DNA from: an uncultured Myxococcales bacterium
GTDB taxonomy: Bacteria; Myxococcota_A; UBA9042
Direction of reading: 5' to 3'
Assembly (NCBI GenBank): GCA_903842345.1
Contig: CAIMLR010000002.1
Coordinates: 186,001 to 250,000 of the forward strand
DNA length: 64,000 bases
In this document: piece by piece, positions 51,576 to 60,386 of the stretch
Numbering within the stretch: the first letter of the stretch is position 1
Layout of the letters: each line of letters opens with the position of its first letter
Made by a program: the position numbers and the translations under genes
Notes under the pieces: model-generated
Told to the model about the DNA's origin: nothing
Database searches by the model: none
The model's input: only the letters and a program-made list of their open reading frames with translations

Positions 51576-53897
51576 ATGGCGGTTCTTGAGCATTTGGCAA
51601 AGCGCGTTCTCCCGGCAGCGGCCATCCTGTTGTGCGCTGTGGTCGCGCAGCCAGCGTCGGCGGCCGACCGCGCGGAAGCCCTGCTGTATGTGCTCACGCA
51701 GGTCGATCTCGGCGGTGTGACGGTGCCGCTCATCGTGCCCGAATTGCAGAAGCAGTTGACCGATTCCGGCATGGCCAACCGGCCGCAGAAGGCGTTTGAG
51801 ATGCTGCGCGCGCGCTCGCCCAAGGCGTACGGCGCGACGAGTCTGCGCATCAACTCGGCGACGTCCGCGACGATCGTCCTCGACAAGGTGGCCGACGCCG
51901 ATCAGGTGCTGGCCGAGACGTTCTGGACGCTGGGCGCGCAGGGCTATTCTGATCTGACCGCGCCGCCGGACGTGCAGGGGCCGCTGACGGTGGAGAAGCT
52001 GAGCTACGGTTCGGCCGCGCCGGTCGTGTACTCATGGGATCTGCTGCGTTTTCACGAGTCGCCCTCGTCCCTGCAGTTTGCGATGGCGCTGATTGGCGGC
52101 CAGGCGATGCCCGCGGCTGAAGCGCTGAAGCGCCTGCAGCGCGGCGATGCGGGTGCCCGCAAGGATCTGACGGCGGCGGTGGAAGGCCAGGCGATGCGGC
52201 CCAAGCTGGCGATTCTGGACGCGATCGCGGATGGCGCGACGCGGACGGCGTTCAAGCTCAAGGCGGACGACGCCGTGCCCGGCTTGAAGGATCGCTCCGT
52301 GCAGGTGCGCGGCGCGGCGCTTGACGCCGTGATCGCGGCGGGTTTTGCCGGCCAGAAGACCGTGGTGACGGCGCTGGAAACGCTGATCGAGAACGACACC
52401 GACGTGGAGCTGAAGCTGCGCGCCGTGAAGGCGTTGTCCAAGAATGGGCCGACCAAGTACGCGGATCTGCTGGAGTCTGAGAAGCTGAAGACCGGCACGG
52501 CGCAGGAAGCGCTGGAAGCGGTGCACAAGCTGAGCAAGTCGTCGCAGACCAAGATCGCCGCGCCGGCGCTGGTGGGCGCGCTGTCGCACTCGGACGCGGT
52601 TGTGCGCGATGCCGCGTTTGCCGGTCTCGTCGAGATGAAGCAGTACGACCTGCTCTATGCCGCGATGGACGGCGATCAGCTGTCGGCGAAAATGCGCGAG
52701 CAGATCGCCAAGGTGCTTGTCGACAACGGCTCGCCGGCGGCGCAGGACGCCTCGCTCCTGTACCTCATCACCAAGGGCAGCGCGGACGGCGCGATTCTCG
52801 CGGCGCAAACGTATGGCAAGCGCGGGGCGAAGACCGCGTCGCCCCAGCTGATCGACGCGCTGAAGCACGATTCTGCGGAAGTGCGCGGGACCGCGGCGCA
52901 GGCGCTGGCGACGCTGAAGGACGAGCGGGCGATCGTGCCGTTGGCGGATGCGGCGGCGGCGCGGGCGCGGGACAAGGAAGTGATGATGAAGGCGGCGGTG
53001 GAGATCCTCGCCAGCCTGCGTCTCGATCAGGTCAAGCAGTTGGCTGACAGCAAGAACACGGACGTGCGGCAGATGGCGATTCGCGCGCTGGCGGATTTTG
53101 CCAAGGGCAGTCGGCCGAAGCCGGACGTCGTGGCGATTCTGCAGACGGCGCGGAAGGATACCGACCTGAACATCAAGCGCTCGGCGGTGTACGCGTTGGC
53201 GCGGCTGCAGGACGACGGGATTGCCCGCGATCTGGCGGAAATGAAGAAGGATCCGGACGCGGAGATTCGCCTGCAGGTTGCGATGGCGCTCGGCGCGGCG
53301 AGCAACAAGTTCACGGAAGCCGACGATTCGCTGGCGGAGATGGTCAAGGACACCGACAAGAAAGTGCGCATCGAGGCGATCAACGGCCTGTCCAAGCGCA
53401 AAGCGATGGCGGCGGTACGTGGCCTCATCGGCTTGGTGCAGCAGCCCGATCCGGAAGTGAAGCGCGCCGTGTTCAACGCGTTGCTGAACCTGCGCGACGC
53501 TTCAAACGCCGATCAGCTGCGGCCGATCTTCCGCAAGGGCATGGAGTTCAAGGATTCCCAGGTGCGCGCGACGTGCGTTCAGGCGCTGTCGGACAAGGTC
53601 ACGCTGGACGATATTGAGGCGTTGCGGCAGGCGGCGTTCGATCCGTCCAAGGACGTCAAGATCGCGGCGATCGCGGCGCTGCTGTCGACCAAGCGTCCGG
53701 AAGTGATGGATCCGATCGCCAACTTCTTCTCCGACAACGACATGGCCGTGCGCGAGAAGGCGATCGACGCGCTCTGTGGCATCGATCCGGGCGAGTCGGC
53801 CAAGGCCAAGCGCACGTACCTGAAGGACGCGATCGACTCCGCGGACATGCCCGAGGCGCTGAAGACCAAAGCCCAGGCGTGCCAGAAAGGGCTGTAG
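51576..53897 (+). CDS. Exported HEAT-repeat protein
   Basis: A 773-residue protein with a signal peptide (LAKRVLPAAAILLCAVVAQPASAAD). From about residue 190 it is made of HEAT/armadillo-like helical pairs, e.g. ALSHSDAVVRDAAFAGLVEM, ALKHDSAEVRGTAAQALATL, and AEMKKDPDAEIRLQVAMALG. Such repeats form solenoid scaffolds for protein contacts, here probably in the periplasm. The start at 51576 has GGAGG upstream. It is on the same strand as the OMP gene. Partner unknown. Confidence 0.8.
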   Translation: MAVLEHLAKRVLPAAAILLCAVVAQPASAADRAEALLYVLTQVDLGGVTVPLIVPELQKQLTDSGMANRPQKAFEMLRARSPKAYGATSLRINSATSATIVLDKVADADQVLAETFWTLGAQGYSDLTAPPDVQGPLTVEKLSYGSAAPVVYSWDLLRFHESPSSLQFAMALIGGQAMPAAEALKRLQRGDAGARKDLTAAVEGQAMRPKLAILDAIADGATRTAFKLKADDAVPGLKDRSVQVRGAALDAVIAAGFAGQKTVVTALETLIENDTDVELKLRAVKALSKNGPTKYADLLESEKLKTGTAQEALEAVHKLSKSSQTKIAAPALVGALSHSDAVVRDAAFAGLVEMKQYDLLYAAMDGDQLSAKMREQIAKVLVDNGSPAAQDASLLYLITKGSADGAILAAQTYGKRGAKTASPQLIDALKHDSAEVRGTAAQALATLKDERAIVPLADAAAARARDKEVMMKAAVEILASLRLDQVKQLADSKNTDVRQMAIRALADFAKGSRPKPDVVAILQTARKDTDLNIKRSAVYALARLQDDGIARDLAEMKKDPDAEIRLQVAMALGAASNKFTEADDSLAEMVKDTDKKVRIEAINGLSKRKAMAAVRGLIGLVQQPDPEVKRAVFNALLNLRDASNADQLRPIFRKGMEFKDSQVRATCVQALSDKVTLDDIEALRQAAFDPSKDVKIAAIAALLSTKRPEVMDPIANFFSDNDMAVREKAIDALCGIDPGESAKAKRTYLKDAIDSADMPEALKTKAQACQKGL

Positions 53898-54003
53898 CCG
53901 TTCAGTCGATTGCCGCAATTTCGCGCGCTTGATGGCCGGACCGTGACCGCACCGCGCGGAAACCGTAAGCTGCGCGTCCGGCGACTCCCGCCTTCGGATC
54001 GGC

Positions 54004-56682
54004 ATGCACGACCTCGGCACCGCGCTCCTCTACTGCGCCTTCTTCGCAACACTCGCCACTGGCGTCCTGGCCTATGGCGGCGCGGCGTTGCGCTCGCCCG
54101 GCATGCTCGCGGCCAGCCGCCATGGCCTGCTGACGACGTGGCTCCTTTGGCTGGCCATGGGCGCGTGCCTGTTCTACGGCTTGCTGAGCCACGACTTCTC
54201 CAACAAATACATTGCCGCCTACACCGATCAGGACATGCCGCTCGCGTACCTCCTCGCCGGCTTCTGGGGCGGTGAGAAAGGCGCGCTCCTCTTCTGGACG
54301 ATCGCGCTCACCACGTTTTCCGCCGTCGCCGTCTTGCGCAACCGCACGCAATCGCAGGTCTTCCTCGGATGGGTCACCGGCATCCTTGCGACCTCCATCC
54401 TGTTTTTTGCCGTGCTGATGGTTTTTGAATCCAATCCGTTTGAGATTTTTCAGGCCGGCGCGGGACCCGATGACGGCAAGGGCATGAACCCGCTGCTGCA
54501 GAATCCGCTGATGGCGATCCACCCGCCGAGCCTGCTCACCGGCTACATCAGCTTCACCGTGCCCTACGCGTTTGGCATGGCGGCGCTCATCACCGGGCAG
54601 CTGGACAGCCAATGGCTGCGCGACACCCGCAAGTGGACGCTCGTGTCGTGGCTGTTCCTGTCGCTCGGGCTGATTCTCGGCGGCGCGTGGGCGTACGAGG
54701 AGCTTGGCTGGGGCGGCTTCTGGATGTGGGATCCCGTCGAGAACGCCGGGCTCATTCCGTGGTTCACCGCGACCGCGTTCCTGCACAGCGTGATGATCCA
54801 GGAGCGCCGCAACATGCTCAAGCGGTGGAACGCGGTGCTGGTCTGCCTGACGTTCCTGCTGACGATCTTTGGCACGTTCCTGACGCGCAGCCAGCTCATC
54901 GACTCCGTCCACGCGTTTGCCGATTCGACCCTCGCCGGCTATTTCCTCTGGTACATGGCCGTCATCACCGTCGTTTCCGCGATCGCCATCGGCGTGCGGT
55001 GGCGCGCCTTGCGTGCGGATGCCGAGCTCGATTCCGTGATGAGCCGCGAAGCGTTCTTCGTGTTCAACAACGTGTTGCTGGTCGGCTGCGCGTTCGTCGT
55101 GCTGTGGGGCACGCTGTTTGGCCAGATCTCGGACGCCAAGGCCGTCCAGCAGCTGTACAGCGCGTTCGCGGGGCTGGTCGGTCACGTGGGCATCCATCTT
55201 CAGCCGCTGACCCAGAAAGTCCAGTTGGGCGAGCCGTGGTTCAATCAGGTCATGACGCCGTTGGGCCTCATCATCCTGCTGCTTACCGGCGTGGGTCCGC
55301 TGATTTCCTGGCGGCGCGCGACGCGCAAGAATTTCGAGAAGAACATGGCCCGGCCTCTCGTCGTGTCGGCGCTGATCACGCTGGCCGTGGCGCTGTGGTA
55401 CCTCGGGCGCGCGACGTGGATCGCGATGGGCGCGGGCGCGCTGGCGTTTGGCCCGGCGGTGCAGGAAGTGCTCGCGGATCTGGGGACCCGCGAGTGGTAC
55501 GGCGCGGCGACGATCTGGTTCGCGGCTTTTGTGTTCTGGGCGATCGCCGTCGAGTTCCACGTGGGCACGCGCGCCCGCCAGCGGCTCCACGGGCAGAGCT
55601 ATCCCATCGCGCTGGTGCTGCTGACGCTGCGCAACAAACGCCGCTATGGCGGCTACATCGTGCATTTGGGTGTGGTGTTCTGCTTTCTGGCGTTCGCCGG
55701 CAACGCGTTTCGCACCTACCAGCCGGAGATCGCACTGCATCCGGGCGACAAGGCGGAGGTCGGCGACTACACCCTGACGTTCGCCGCGGCGAGCGACTAC
55801 TACGAGGCGGACGGGGCGTACGCCGCGCACCGGGCGACGATGCTGGTGATGACGCGCGATGAAGCGGTGCCTGAGCCGGCGATCCGCGCCGTGGAAGCGC
55901 TGTTGCCGCCGGGCACCAAGGTCGAAACGTTTCCAGGCCAGCCGCGCGTCGCGGTGACGTTCGCCGAGGTCGCGGCGGGCAAGAAGTTCGCGTCGCGGCA
56001 GTTTGTCGGCACGCTGGGCAAGGCGATTGGCATCCTTGGCGCCGACAAAGCCGATCCGCGCGTGCTGCACCTGCAGCTGGGCAAAAATCTGCTGGACGTT
56101 GCCGCGATCTCGCCGCAGGTGGTGATGGCGTTCCTGGGCGACATGCGCGACTGGGCCAAGGAGGCGGCGCCGGAGCCCGTCGATGTGCGCACCAACAAGG
56201 GCCAGATGAATTTTGACCTGGCGTTTGCGACGCCCGCGGGCCTCCAGGCGTTCCTCGCGGACTGGCACGCCGGACCGTGGCCGGGGATGCGCTACGTCGG
56301 CGTGAACACCCACGTCACCGTGCCGGGCGGCGTGCGTGTGGACTGCGTGCCGCTGGGCGTGGGGGAAGTGCTGGAGCCGGAAGTCCGCTTCTACAAGAAG
56401 CACGCGTCGCCGACTACGGAAGTGGCCATCCAGTCGGCGTTTTCGCACGACCTCTACCTGGCGATGCGGCCGGCGCAGGGCCAGAAATTCATCCACCTGC
56501 TGGCTGTGGTGTTCCCGTTCGTGTCGTTCCTGTGGCTGGGTGCGATCACGATGCTGTTTGGCGCGGTGGTGGCGATGCTGCCCGCGCGCCGCAAAACCGA
56601 CGACAGCGACGAAACCGCTACTTCAGGCCGCGCTGAAACGTCACCTGCTGCAGAACCTGCGACCGCGCCGGCTGCTGACTGA
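54004..56682 (+). CDS. CcmF-like haem-lyase/cytochrome c maturation protein
   Basis: An 892-residue polytopic membrane protein with 14 or more helices. GGAWAYEELGWGGFWMWDPVENAGLIPW is the WWD haem-binding motif of CcmF/CcsA. The N-terminal VLAYGGAAL and MAIHPPSLL (periplasmic His) segments fit CcmF. A large periplasmic region (about 560-810) precedes a final helix. No other ccm gene adjoins it, so the system is dispersed or partial. Its last 22 codons overlap the convergent cyclophilin gene. Confidence 0.85.
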   Translation: MHDLGTALLYCAFFATLATGVLAYGGAALRSPGMLAASRHGLLTTWLLWLAMGACLFYGLLSHDFSNKYIAAYTDQDMPLAYLLAGFWGGEKGALLFWTIALTTFSAVAVLRNRTQSQVFLGWVTGILATSILFFAVLMVFESNPFEIFQAGAGPDDGKGMNPLLQNPLMAIHPPSLLTGYISFTVPYAFGMAALITGQLDSQWLRDTRKWTLVSWLFLSLGLILGGAWAYEELGWGGFWMWDPVENAGLIPWFTATAFLHSVMIQERRNMLKRWNAVLVCLTFLLTIFGTFLTRSQLIDSVHAFADSTLAGYFLWYMAVITVVSAIAIGVRWRALRADAELDSVMSREAFFVFNNVLLVGCAFVVLWGTLFGQISDAKAVQQLYSAFAGLVGHVGIHLQPLTQKVQLGEPWFNQVMTPLGLIILLLTGVGPLISWRRATRKNFEKNMARPLVVSALITLAVALWYLGRATWIAMGAGALAFGPAVQEVLADLGTREWYGAATIWFAAFVFWAIAVEFHVGTRARQRLHGQSYPIALVLLTLRNKRRYGGYIVHLGVVFCFLAFAGNAFRTYQPEIALHPGDKAEVGDYTLTFAAASDYYEADGAYAAHRATMLVMTRDEAVPEPAIRAVEALLPPGTKVETFPGQPRVAVTFAEVAAGKKFASRQFVGTLGKAIGILGADKADPRVLHLQLGKNLLDVAAISPQVVMAFLGDMRDWAKEAAPEPVDVRTNKGQMNFDLAFATPAGLQAFLADWHAGPWPGMRYVGVNTHVTVPGGVRVDCVPLGVGEVLEPEVRFYKKHASPTTEVAIQSAFSHDLYLAMRPAQGQKFIHLLAVVFPFVSFLWLGAITMLFGAVVAMLPARRKTDDSDETATSGRAETSPAAEPATAPAAD

Positions 56683-57646
56683 GCGCCTCGATCACGTCCA
56701 GCTCCTGACACAGACCAAACGGCAGGTGCTGGTCGTCCGCCCACGGCGCCGGCTTGGCAAACAGCGCGATCTGCGACGACGCCGTGTTCGCCTGACCCAG
56801 CGAAACCAATGACAGCGTGCCGGGCTTGTCGTGCCGCACGTTCAGCCGCAGCACGTCCGCGATGTGAAACCCGGCGCCGCCCGGGCCTTTCTGGCTCGGA
56901 TCGCCGGTCACCGCCCAGATGCCCGGCAGCGCGCGCTGAAACGGCAGGCCGTCGTACAGCGGCTTGTGCTGCCACGTGCCATCCTGTGCGCGCCACGCCC
57001 GCTTGCCGCGCGCCAGCCCGACGAAGTGCGCCACGAGCTCAGGCACTTCCCGCTCCAGCAGCAGGCAATGCACGGTGCCCTGACTCGTGTGCAGCACGGC
57101 GTAGAGCGCGCCGGCGCCCTGCAGTTCCGTCGTCGCTTCCGCGAGCGTCAGCGGCTGATTCTGCGGGTCGGCTGGACCGGGATCGGCCGGATGCCACGTT
57201 GCGGTGTTGGCCGCGTCCAGCCGCCAGTGGCCCTGTTGCAGATAGAACCACGCCGTCCGCGCGAAGCCCCGCTGCTGGCTGATGAGGCCCGCCCGCCCGC
57301 CGTCCAGCTGCACGCGCGCAAACGGCCCGGCGATTTGCGACTGCAACGTGACCGGCAACACCGCCAGCGCGCCGTTGGGCTGGCGCAAGCGCGTGACGGA
57401 CGCGGGCGTGAGCAGATCCGCGATCGTCGCCATGCCCGCGGGCGTCGCCCGGGCGCGCAAGGCCGCGACAACTTGCCCCAACGGCTCCAGCGCCGGCGGC
57501 TCCGTCTGGGTCGCCGCCCACGGCAGCGCGACGCTCGGCTGCGCAACCGGCTTGGCGACGGGCGCTGCCGGCTGGGGCGTCGTCGTCGGCTGGCGCTGAC
57601 AACCCAATGAGCCAAGAAGGAGCAACAGCGCGATGCGGTGAGTCAT
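56618..57646 (-). CDS. Cyclophilin-type peptidyl-prolyl isomerase lipoprotein
   Basis: A 342-residue predicted lipoprotein (signal MTHRIALLLLLGSLGC, Cys 16). After a Pro/Ala linker and an N-terminal module (about 60-170) comes a cyclophilin domain: VLHTSQGTVHCLLLEREVPELVAHFVGLARG, GLPFQRALPGIWAVTGDPSQKGPGGAG and GTLSLVSLGQANTASSQIALF. It would catalyse proline isomerisation in the periplasm. The start (57646) lies at the predicted transcript start, so the mRNA may be leaderless. The 3' end overlaps ccmF by 65 bases. Confidence 0.83.
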   Translation of the reverse strand: MTHRIALLLLLGSLGCQRQPTTTPQPAAPVAKPVAQPSVALPWAATQTEPPALEPLGQVVAALRARATPAGMATIADLLTPASVTRLRQPNGALAVLPVTLQSQIAGPFARVQLDGGRAGLISQQRGFARTAWFYLQQGHWRLDAANTATWHPADPGPADPQNQPLTLAEATTELQGAGALYAVLHTSQGTVHCLLLEREVPELVAHFVGLARGKRAWRAQDGTWQHKPLYDGLPFQRALPGIWAVTGDPSQKGPGGAGFHIADVLRLNVRHDKPGTLSLVSLGQANTASSQIALFAKPAPWADDQHLPFGLCQELDVIEALSQQPARSQVLQQVTFQRGLK

Positions 57647-57652
57647 GGCGTG

Positions 57653-57681
57653 AAGGTACGATCGGCGGTCGTTCTGTGCAA
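57653..57681 (-). promoter_or_regulatory. Putative promoter of the cyclophilin lipoprotein gene
   Basis: On the minus strand TTGCAC (57681-57676), spacer 17, TACCTT (57658-57653). The expected start, 6-7 bases on, falls at or next to the ATG (57646), and no ribosome site is visible, suggesting a leaderless transcript. Confidence 0.35.
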
Positions 57682-57721
57682 CGCGGCGGGCGCGGTGTAG
57701 GCTCAGCGGCTGGAGGCGGGC

Positions 57722-58282
57722 GTGGCGACAACCCATACAGTGCTGGCGATTGATCCGGGTTCGCGCAAGCTGGGCTGGGCGGTCGTGCTGCGCCGCGGTC
57801 AAACGCTGGAACGGCTGGCCAGCGGTACGCTGCGGATGGACGTGAAAGCGAGCGTGCCGGAGCGGCTGGGCGTGATCCTCACGGAATTGACCAAGCTCTT
57901 TGACCTGTACAAGCCCGACGCGCTGGCGATTGAGGCGGCTTTTGTCCACGAGAATGCCCACACGGCGCTCGTGCTCGGTCAGGCGCGTGGGCTGCCGATC
58001 GCCTTGGCCGCGGCGCGCGGGTTGCCGGTCGCGGAGTTTCCGCCGGCGACGGTGAAACGGATGGTCGTGGGCTCAGGTCGGGCGGAGAAGCATCAGGTGC
58101 AGGAGATGGTCAAGCTGACGTTCCAGCTCGCCGCGGCGCCGCAGGAAGATGAGGCGGACGCGCTGGCCGTGGCCATCACCTATCACCGCCAGCCGCTGCC
58201 GATGGCCGCGGGCAACGATCTGACCGACGCGCAAAAAGCCTGGCTGGCGGCGACCCAAGCCAGCAAACGGAAATCCGCATGA
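57722..58282 (+). CDS. ruvC: Holliday junction resolvase RuvC
   Basis: A 186-residue endonuclease. The acidic active site is visible: Asp in VLAIDPGSRKLGWAVV, Glu in ALAIEAAFVHENAH, and the later EDEADALAVAITY block. It resolves Holliday junctions made by RuvAB. It starts at GTG 57722; its stop overlaps the ruvA start (ATGA). First gene of a ruvC-ruvA-ruvB-DUF167 run. Confidence 0.93.
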   Translation: MATTHTVLAIDPGSRKLGWAVVLRRGQTLERLASGTLRMDVKASVPERLGVILTELTKLFDLYKPDALAIEAAFVHENAHTALVLGQARGLPIALAAARGLPVAEFPPATVKRMVVGSGRAEKHQVQEMVKLTFQLAAAPQEDEADALAVAITYHRQPLPMAAGNDLTDAQKAWLAATQASKRKSA

Positions 58283-58887
58283 TTGCATGGCTCTCAGGAA
58301 TCACCCGCTGGCTGGGCGGCGATCACGTGGTGCTGGACGTGCAGGGCGTGGGCTACCAGGTCTTTGTCCACGAGCGCGACGCGGAAACTACGCGCCTCAA
58401 CGAGCCGCTGGTCCTGCACATCCGCATGACGGTGCGGGAAGACGCGCTGACGCTCTACGGCTTCAGCAATCCGGCGGATCGGGAGGTCTACGACGCCTTG
58501 ACCGCCGTGCCGGGCGTTGGACCCAAGGCGGCGATGGCGCTGCTGTCGACGTACACGCCGGGGCAGCTGGCGAGCGCGATCCACCGCCAGAACGCCGCGG
58601 ACTTGACCAAGGCCAAGGGCGTGGGCAAGAAGCTCGCGGAGCTGATCCTGCTGAAGTTGAAGGACAAGTTGCCGGTGGCGTTGGAGGACATCCTCGCGAT
58701 CACGGCCAAGCCGCGGGCGGGTGACGACCCCGTGGCGAGTGAAGTGCTGAGCGCGCTGCAGAACCTCGGCTACCGGCCGAACGTGGCGCAAGAAGCGGTG
58801 ACGCAGGCCCGCGCGCTGCAACCGGCGGCCAACTTTGATGCCTTGCTGCGGGTGGCGCTGGCGTCCCTGCGTCGCCCCGTTTCCTGA
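58279..58887 (+). CDS. ruvA: Holliday junction DNA helicase subunit RuvA
   Basis: A 202-residue protein. MIAWLSGITRW begins the OB-fold; two helix-hairpin-helix segments follow (VPGVGPKAAMALLS and AKGVGKKLAELILLKL), then a C-terminal RuvB-contacting domain (SEVLSALQNLGYRPNVAQEAV). It binds four-way junctions as a tetramer. Start overlaps the ruvC stop, and ruvB follows after 18 bases. Confidence 0.94.
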   Translation: MIAWLSGITRWLGGDHVVLDVQGVGYQVFVHERDAETTRLNEPLVLHIRMTVREDALTLYGFSNPADREVYDALTAVPGVGPKAAMALLSTYTPGQLASAIHRQNAADLTKAKGVGKKLAELILLKLKDKLPVALEDILAITAKPRAGDDPVASEVLSALQNLGYRPNVAQEAVTQARALQPAANFDALLRVALASLRRPVS

Positions 58888-58905
58888 GCGTAAGGAAGAT
58901 TGTTG

Positions 58906-59943
58906 ATGCGCGATGACGACGACGTCCTGACTCCCCTGCCGCAAGTGACGGATACCGCCGATCGCGCGCTGCGGCCGCGGGCTTTTGCCGACTATGTGGG
59001 CCAGAAGGCGGTGCTGGACAACCTGCAAGTCTTTCTGGCGGCGGCCAAGGCGCGCGGTGAACCGCTGGATCACATGCTGTTTTCCGGGCCTCCTGGTCTG
59101 GGCAAGACGACCCTGGCCAACATCATCGCCAGTGAGATGCGCGCCAATCTTGTCGTGACGTCCGGGCCGGCGGTGGAGAAGAAGGGCGACCTGGCGGGCA
59201 TCCTCACGGGGCTGCAGGAAGGCGACGTGCTGTTCATCGATGAAATCCACCGGCTGTCGGCTGTGGTGGAGGAGAACCTGTATCCCGCGATGGAGGACTT
59301 CCGCTTCGACATCGTCGTGGGCGATGGCCCGCACGCGCGCACGGTGAAGCTGCCATTGCCGCGGTTTACGCTGCTGGGCGCGACGACGCGCACGGGGCTC
59401 CTGACCGGACCGCTGCGCGATCGCTTTGGCTACGTGGCGCGGCTGAACTTCTATTCGCCCGAGGAGCTGGCGATCGTGCTCAAGCGATCGGCGCTACTGC
59501 TGGGCATTCACCTGGAGCCGGGCGGCGCGGCTGAGATCGCGCGGCGTTCCCGGGGCACGCCGCGCATTGCCAACCGGCTGCTGCGGCGCCTGCGCGATTT
59601 TGCCGAGGTCAACGCGACGCCGCGGATTACCCGGGAGGTGGCCGCGGCTGCCCTGCAGATGCTGGAGATCGACGAGGCGGGCTTTGACCCGATGGACCGC
59701 TCCTACCTGCAGAAGCTGACGCAGCTGTTTGGCGGCGGGCCGGTCGGCGTGGAGACGCTGGCGGCGGCGCTGGGCGAACAGCGCGACACGCTGGAGGATG
59801 TCTACGAGCCGTACCTTGTGCAGCAGGGCTACGTGGCGCGGACGCCGCGTGGTCGCGTGGCGCTGGCGGCGGCGTGGCTGCATCTGGGACTGCCCGTGCC
59901 GCACAAGAAAGACGACGACTCCGGTCAAGGCAACCTGTTCTGA
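58906..59943 (+). CDS. ruvB: Holliday junction branch-migration ATPase RuvB
   Basis: A 345-residue AAA+ motor. Walker [16 protein letters not shown], Walker [31 protein letters not shown] (sensor and arginine finger) and a C-terminal winged helix ending in [13 protein letters not shown] 58906 is preceded by AAGGAAG at a good spacing; two TTG codons just upstream are less likely. The stop overlaps the DUF167 start (TGATG). Confidence 0.95.
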   Translation: MRDDDDVLTPLPQVTDTADRALRPRAFADYVGQKAVLDNLQVFLAAAKARGEPLDHMLFSGPPGLGKTTLANIIASEMRANLVVTSGPAVEKKGDLAGILTGLQEGDVLFIDEIHRLSAVVEENLYPAMEDFRFDIVVGDGPHARTVKLPLPRFTLLGATTRTGLLTGPLRDRFGYVARLNFYSPEELAIVLKRSALLLGIHLEPGGAAEIARRSRGTPRIANRLLRRLRDFAEVNATPRITREVAAAALQMLEIDEAGFDPMDRSYLQKLTQLFGGGPVGVETLAAALGEQRDTLEDVYEPYLVQQGYVARTPRGRVALAAAWLHLGLPVPHKKDDDSGQGNLF

Positions 59944-60251
59944 TGGCCCATCACCCTGCGGTCAGCGGCAAGGATGGCGATGTGCGCTTGGCCGTGCGCG
60001 CCCAGCCCGGCGCCAAGGTCAGTCAGGTGATCGGTATGCACGGCGATCGCTTGAGGATTGCCATCCACGCCCCGCCGGTGGACGGCAAGGCCAACGCCGC
60101 CCTCTGCGCTTTCGTCGCCGAGTGGCTGGGGGTGCCCAAACGCGCGGTGACGTTGGGCGCAGGCGAATCCTCCCGCGACAAGCGCCTCGACGTGGCCGCC
60201 GATCTGGCGCTGGTGCTCGCCCGCGTCGCGCCCTTTGCGCCGCCGCCTTGA
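59943..60251 (+). CDS. DUF167 (YggU-like) protein
   Basis: A 102-residue protein: VRAQPGAKVSQVIG, then LRIAIHAPPVDGKANAALCAFVAEWLGVPK and VTLGAGESSRDKRLDV. This is the DUF167/YggU fold, small, conserved and of unclear function. Its ATG overlaps the ruvB stop, so it is translated with the ruv genes. Confidence 0.88.
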   Translation: MAHHPAVSGKDGDVRLAVRAQPGAKVSQVIGMHGDRLRIAIHAPPVDGKANAALCAFVAEWLGVPKRAVTLGAGESSRDKRLDVAADLALVLARVAPFAPPP

Positions 60252-60302
60252 GGGCGCCGCCGAGGTCTGATTCGCGCACTTCCCCACTGGCCCCAGCCAA
60301 GC

Positions 60303-60308
60303 TATACT
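60303..60308 (+). promoter_or_regulatory. Putative -10 box for the TPR gene pair
   Basis: TATACT at 60303-60308, close to consensus, about 80 bases before the ATG at 60387. The -35 region (TTCCCC, 60280-60285) is weak. Confidence 0.35.
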
Positions 60309-60386
60309 CCCGCCTCTGAGACCCTGCGCGAGGTGCCGTTCGTGACCAGCCAGCTTGTGAACCTGACCAGCCAGCGTAGGAATGCG

